Shown piece by piece: positions 59,501-64,000 of a stretch of 64,000 bases of DNA; position 1 is the first letter of the stretch, and each line of letters starts with the position of its first letter. This DNA is from Gossypium raimondii (lineage: Eukaryota > Streptophyta > Magnoliopsida > Malvales > Malvaceae). Made by a program: the position numbers and the translations under genes. The notes under the pieces were generated by a model. It was given only the letters and a program-made list of their open reading frames with translations, was not told the DNA's origin and did not search any database. The stretch lies in NCBI RefSeq assembly GCF_025698545.1, contig NC_068569.1:14880001-14944000 (forward strand), written 5' to 3'.

Positions 59501-61130
59501 TATCCAGAAGGGTATTGGTAGTGTAACTGTTTGATTGCAACCTGATCCGTCTTGGTTCAATGTCAACAGAGCTTTTGGACCAGAATGCAAAGGTAGATGA
59601 GTCCAACACCTACGTTACAAGAAAAAAATACTTTTTATTACAATGACCACGTCATTAAAAGAAAGAAAACCAAAGAGAAAAACACCGGGATGAGAGGAGG
59701 AGGGAGGGAGGGAGGAGAAAGAAGATAAAAATACTAGGCAACTCACTTCACATCTTGTGATGTTCTCAAGAGGATATATTCTCAATATTCGACTGCTGCT
59801 AGGCTCAAGCATACGAATACCATCTAAACCAATCTGTCACCAAATAAAATAAGCTATATCACGAGTTCAAAGTACTGGATAAACAAATAAGGGGCTAGCA
59901 GACACAATTATCCATCAGTGATAGAAAGATGAACTATAATGATGATAAATCATACAGAACTAAAGGACTTATCGGACAAAAATTTGAAGAACCTTCAAAG
60001 CATTTTAACCATCCAGTTTACGTTTACACATAATTCAACAATACAACCAATATAGTTTAAATCAAATACAAGAAACTTCATCTCTCCAGCCAAATGTGAA
60101 TCAAGTCCGACGACATTTAACTAAAAGTTACCTGGCAAAGTACGTCCATGGGGCCATGTGCTCCACTTTCAGACAACAACTTAACACGAAATTTCTGGAC
60201 ACCGCTTTTTACATCTTGCTGGGTGTCATCCTTCGGCACCGCCCTCAAAATCTTACCGGCGGCTGAACCTGACCCACCAGACGAGTCCTTCCCAGAAGGG
60301 ATATTAATAGATCGCCCATAATCATCGAATTGAACCCAAGTCGACGATTTTGAGGCTGTACCACGTGCCCCATAAGGCTCCGCCTTTCCTCCTTCATAAG
60401 CATAAACCCCGTCACCATACCCACCATCATCACCGTATCGTGAATAGCTATCCGATCGCTTTCCATAGAGATCGGATCCTAAATCGGATCTGTTGAGATT
60501 ATATCCTCCGTATTTATCGTCGAAATAACTGCCACCGCCGTGATCGAATTTCATGGAATTGTCGTAAGCGTTTTCATAAGCGGGATGGACAGCTGATACC
60601 GATGATCCAACTTGGCCGTATGGATTAGAATAGTAAGACGGATTAGGCGTGGAGTTAGGGTTGGGGTTTGGAGGAGCTGGACCGTAGCTGGAAGCCGTCT
60701 GATGCTGATCATACTGCTGGAAATAAGGAGGCTGGGAGGCCGGAGGCTGATAGGGAACATGTGAATCATATGGCGGAAAAGAAGGAGCCGTGGTCGCCGA
60801 GGGTGGCGCAATGGGTTGTTGATTGAAAGACGATTGTGGAGCTATGACCGGAGCCGGTGGAGTGGTTGTGGCTGAGGGTGGAGGAGTATAAGCGGAAGCA
60901 GTGGGAGGGGCAGCATCAAGATTTTGGGAATAGGGAGGGTAATTTGGGGGGTAAACGGAGTAATCAGAGGAGGCATAACCGGAGCTAAAAGGTGGTGCAG
61001 ATGCGTAAGGTGGCTGGTGAAATTCGGAGGGTACTGGATTGGGGTTGGGGTTGGGGTTGGGGTTGGGGTTGGGGTTGGGGTTTGAAAGGTAAGGATATTG
61101 ATAATAGGAGCTGTAATCTCCTTGTTGCAT
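56568..61130 (-). CDS. FREE1: FREE1 (FYVE1), FYVE-domain ESCRT component
   Basis: Ten minus-strand exons close into 600 residues, against about 601 in Arabidopsis. They are 61130-60132, 59833-59747, 59609-59478, 58319-58188, 58061-57996, 57908-57798, 57273-57181, 57070-57037, 56806-56736 and 56645-56568. FREE1 binds PI3P and ubiquitin on endosomes, recruits ESCRT-I and drives sorting into multivesicular bodies; it also acts in autophagy. Residues 1-230 are a P/Y/Q/N-rich disordered region; SRSDLGSDLYGKRSD-like sequence follows. The PH-like middle (RVKLLSE to TVTAATVQ-like) leads to the FYVE finger at about 450-509 with the RKHHCRNCGDIFC core. A short helical stretch (510-550) and a CxxC-type C-terminus (VACPTCTVHLQ, IECGVCQHPFLVSAH) follow. 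The start at MQQGDYSSYY matches Arabidopsis; an ATG five codons upstream is also in frame. Confidence 0.96.
58501..59245. repeat. Tandem duplication inside FREE1 intron 3
   Basis: Two diverged direct copies about 388 bases apart. Copy 1 runs from 58501 to about 58875 and copy 2 from 58889 to about 59245. Both begin GCACCACAGCAGAAT and end with GCTGAATCC.TCAGAATA. Between these, TTTAACA.GACTTAAAGGCTC and AGCAGGTTATATTTTCTTAA recur in the same order. Small indels and substitutions separate them, so the event is not recent. Confidence 0.85.
61034..61080 (-). repeat. GGGTTG hexamer tract coding an Asn-Pro run in FREE1
   Basis: Seven to eight near-perfect GGGTTG units on the plus strand code for (NP)n, about residues 17-32, in FREE1. 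Arabidopsis FREE1 has a shorter NPNP run in the same place, so the tract is a conserved but length-variable feature. It is not a telomeric repeat (that is TTTAGGG in plants). Confidence 0.85.
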
Positions 61131-63934
61131 CGTTGATCTAACCAAAATTCTTCTGTGTTTGCCGAAAGAGAATTGCTATGGCCTTTGTTCTTCGATTCCT
61201 ATCTTCTATTGGTTGCAGAGTCAAAGTCGATGAGGAGTCGGGAAGGGGGAAAATTATATGTGCATAAATGTATTGAGATTTAGGTATATGCTAGACGCGC
61301 GGCACGATCTTGTAGGGTTAACTCAAGCGAAAGAACAGGTGGCCAGCCGTTAGATGATAATATTCGAGCCTGATATGCCAAGCCAATGCTTGATGCCGAC
61401 AATGTTGGGCCGTTTGGGCTGATGAAGCTCCTAAGCCTCAATACTCACCTGGCTGCTAATTGGAGATTTGAACCTGGAGACTTAATTGGGCCCCACATAA
61501 TAATTAGTGAATGTGTAATTATATTTTCTTCTAAATATTGTTTGTTAGTAAAAAATATAATTTTATTGTTACATAATTTATATTTTTTAAAAATATTAAT
61601 TATTATAAAATTTATTAATATGATGAAAATAATTTTAAATAAATAATAAAGATTAAAATAAAATCATCATATGTATTATTTAGTTTAAAACACAGCTTGA
61701 TAATACGATTCTTGATAAACATCATATACAATTTTATTTAATTGTTTTAACGATATTTGTTTGGTTATTCTATCTTTAATGTTTAACATATGCTCCTTAT
61801 CTTTATTTCGTTGGTTTTGATCAATTCTTCATCATCCGAATTTAAATATGCATCATTAAGATTGTTAAAATCTCCTTATTCTACGTACTTTTTAAAGTAT
61901 AAATCATCTCAATTTCACCTATGATTGAAGTTATGAAATATACTACATGTCAAGACGATCCAACATTTTTTCTATATTATAATAAGGTGATGTTAATATG
62001 GGAAATATTTTTTTAGAACAACAAATGTCTTATTAATCACATCTCAAATCATTGAATGTCTCAATTTAAAGAGCTCATGAGTTGTCTATGGTTCTTTTGT
62101 TTGGAACCATTCTCTCAAATGGTATCATATCCTACAATATGGTGCAAGAAAATCTATTGTATTTAGATTCACAGTTCAAATAATTTATAACCTTAATTAT
62201 AAAAATTTATAAAAATTATTTTGGAGAAAGACTTATGTTATATCCCTCATTGCAGTAGGTAAATTAAGTACAAATAAATAATATTTATAATATATAATAT
62301 TTATAAATAAGTTTTATAAATTATCCAAGAACTTTCATAACACTTCTTATAAATATTTTATAAATAAATTACGATAAAAAATTATAAGACATATTCTTAT
62401 GAATTAAGTATATTACTGTTATAATATATAATATTGACACATAAATATATTATATTATACTTTTATAACATGTAAATTATTTTTTCATTCTAAAATAATA
62501 TTTTTTTGTTATAACTTTATAAAACATACAAAATATTTTTATAATATATTTTTAAGATTAAAATATAATTTTTTGTCATAACCATTTCAAACACTCATAT
62601 GTGTTCATGCTTATCATTTAATTTTTATAAAATGTATAGAAATAGTTTTTTTAAATTAGATTTGAGTGTAATTACTCAAATTATGTTATAATAATAGGTT
62701 TTAAAATTAGATTTTGTATAATTATCTGTACTCAAACTTTTTACCATCACATAGCTTCCCAAATAATTGAAAATATAATTGAAGTGCTCTAATTACATTC
62801 AAATTGATGGAATTCACAAATTACGATAACTATTCAAATATGTCATCATAATTACAAGTAATTATACCCAAATTTTGCTTTCCAAACACTACTTGGCATG
62901 GTTAACTTCAGTTAAAATATTTTTATTTTTAATTATTTGTGATGATTTATTTTGGTTCTTGATTTATTTCGTAGTAATTTTATTTTTTGAATTTTATTTT
63001 ATAATATAGGTTTTGTTTTATGGGTTGATAATGTTTTATGGTATTAATATTTCTAAAGAAATACTTTTCAAGTAAATAAAAATAATCAATTAAAATTTAT
63101 ATATTATTTTTAAAACAAAATTTAAATAATAATAAAATAATATTTATTTTACAAATAAATTTTTTAAATAAAATATAGTTTAACACCGCTCGCGACTGTA
63201 ACTTGTGAACCAAATATTGCTCATATGTTATTGTTTAAATCTATTTTAGATTTTTTTTCTCGGCCCTATTATTTTATATTTTTCAAAAAATTAAACTACA
63301 ATAATAACTAAATTAGTATTTTCAAATTATCAAATTTTAACTTTATAAATACTTGAACTAAATCTTAAATTTGATCAAAGTAAGAAACTCACATATTTTA
63401 TGTATTGAATAATAATTGATAAGCCCCAAGATGGTACGAACCTAATATCTAAATATAACTTTTAAGGATCTCAATCTTTTAAATAGGGTACGATCTTCGA
63501 TCTAGATATGAAATAATTTTAGAATTCATGATCATTATCCATCCACCTAATGGATCTACATAACACAAAAATTCCCAGTGAATACATTGGAAAACAAAAA
63601 ACCAACTAGGGTAAAACGCTCGCATTTTATTTGATGCTTCACCAGTCACCACCAAAAAGCCACATAAGTACGCAAAATAACAGGATAGATAAGAGGTACT
63701 AACATGAACTACAGTAGGAAATTCTGGTTTTTAGTTAGAGGTGTTTATGAGAACTGTAAAATTAACCATACAGCACCAATTTTTTAATAATATAGAAGTA
63801 ATCTTAAGCCGAGTCACACTCTTGCCTATGCAATGGGAGGTTTCACTTTCTAGCATTATTATTTTCAAACACTCTACTCACAAATTTGGGTTGATTGTGC
63901 TGGGACTTCTATTCCAGCACCCAAAATTGTTCTC
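61131..63934. other. Intergenic DNA to the right edge
   Basis: No gene. The first 100-200 bases are the FREE1 leader and promoter. From 61490 to 63400 the sequence is extremely AT-rich, with many ATAATATT-type runs and no coding structure. The portion 63590-63934 is more balanced and may be the 3' untranslated region of the gene entering from the right. Confidence 0.45.
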
Positions 63935-64000
63935 TTACTCCTTAATTCTAGCAGACTCTCCCACAGCATTTTCCATCCGACCATACCATTCACCGATACG
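63935..64000 (-). CDS. Probable C-terminus of a gene entering from the right
   Basis: The last 66 bases read on the minus strand as 21 codons and a TAA, RIGEWYGRMENAVGESARIK plus E, starting in frame at the window edge. The composition is gene-like (GC-balanced, charged residues) and the downstream sequence looks like an untranslated region. I do not recognise the protein. With only 21 residues this may also be chance. Confidence 0.35.
   Translation of the reverse strand, partial: RIGEWYGRMENAVGESARIKE

Noticed and set aside
60245-60811. Two open frames (73 and 86 codons) inside FREE1 exon 1 on the same strand
   Set aside because: They are out-of-frame shadows of the proline-rich FREE1 exon, which has a clear match to FREE1 in the main frame.
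61034-61080. Telomere-like G-rich repeat
   Set aside because: The unit is GGGTTG, not TTTAGGG, and it codes for the Asn-Pro run of FREE1.

Overview
The window is nuclear DNA of a dicotyledonous plant, most likely a Malvaceae species and probably cotton (Gossypium). Genes are split by GT-AG introns, intergenic DNA is very AT-rich, and there are several decayed gypsy-type LTRs. These carry the repetitive ACACGG/CGTGTG and GCGACA/TGTCGC motifs I associate with cotton elements. The genus call is inference; the dicot call is secure.

Ten protein-coding genes can be assembled exon by exon with frames that close. From left to right they are: an ATL23-like RING-H2 ubiquitin ligase (-), an Alba RNA/DNA-binding protein with an RGG tail (+), an alpha-expansin (+), a PRX64-like class III peroxidase (+), a UPF0496 membrane protein (-), a class II cinnamyl-alcohol-dehydrogenase-like enzyme (-), an FD-type bZIP floral regulator (+), an SBT5.2/CRSP-like subtilase (+), an EXL-type GDSL esterase/lipase (-) and the ESCRT-associated FYVE protein FREE1 (-). 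A decayed second GDSL gene lies between the subtilase and the intact GDSL gene. A probable last exon of another minus-strand gene enters at the right edge.

Repeats fill the gaps. At 9.3-13.4 kb a copia-type LTR with a primer-binding-site-like sequence is followed by a gypsy-type LTR. A palindromic MITE and a SINE-like tRNA-derived piece follow at 13.4-14.9 kb. Other palindromic elements lie at 6.1-6.4 kb and 31.8-32.3 kb. A nest of three gypsy-type LTR pieces spans 37.0-41.45 kb, and a large 1.3 kb fold-back lies at 42.5-43.9 kb. No tRNA, rRNA, known microRNA precursor, CRISPR array or intact retroelement was found.

The genes are not an operon or pathway. Their order is informative: FREE1, GDSL, SBT5.2, UPF0496, expansin and Alba follow the order of Arabidopsis At1g20110-At1g20220, while PRX64, ATL23 and a GDSL gene are neighbours at At5g42160-At5g42200. 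The window therefore looks like a less fractionated form of a block that Arabidopsis holds as two partial copies. Several products act at the cell wall or apoplast (expansin, peroxidase, subtilase, GDSL lipase), but the sequence shows no common regulation.
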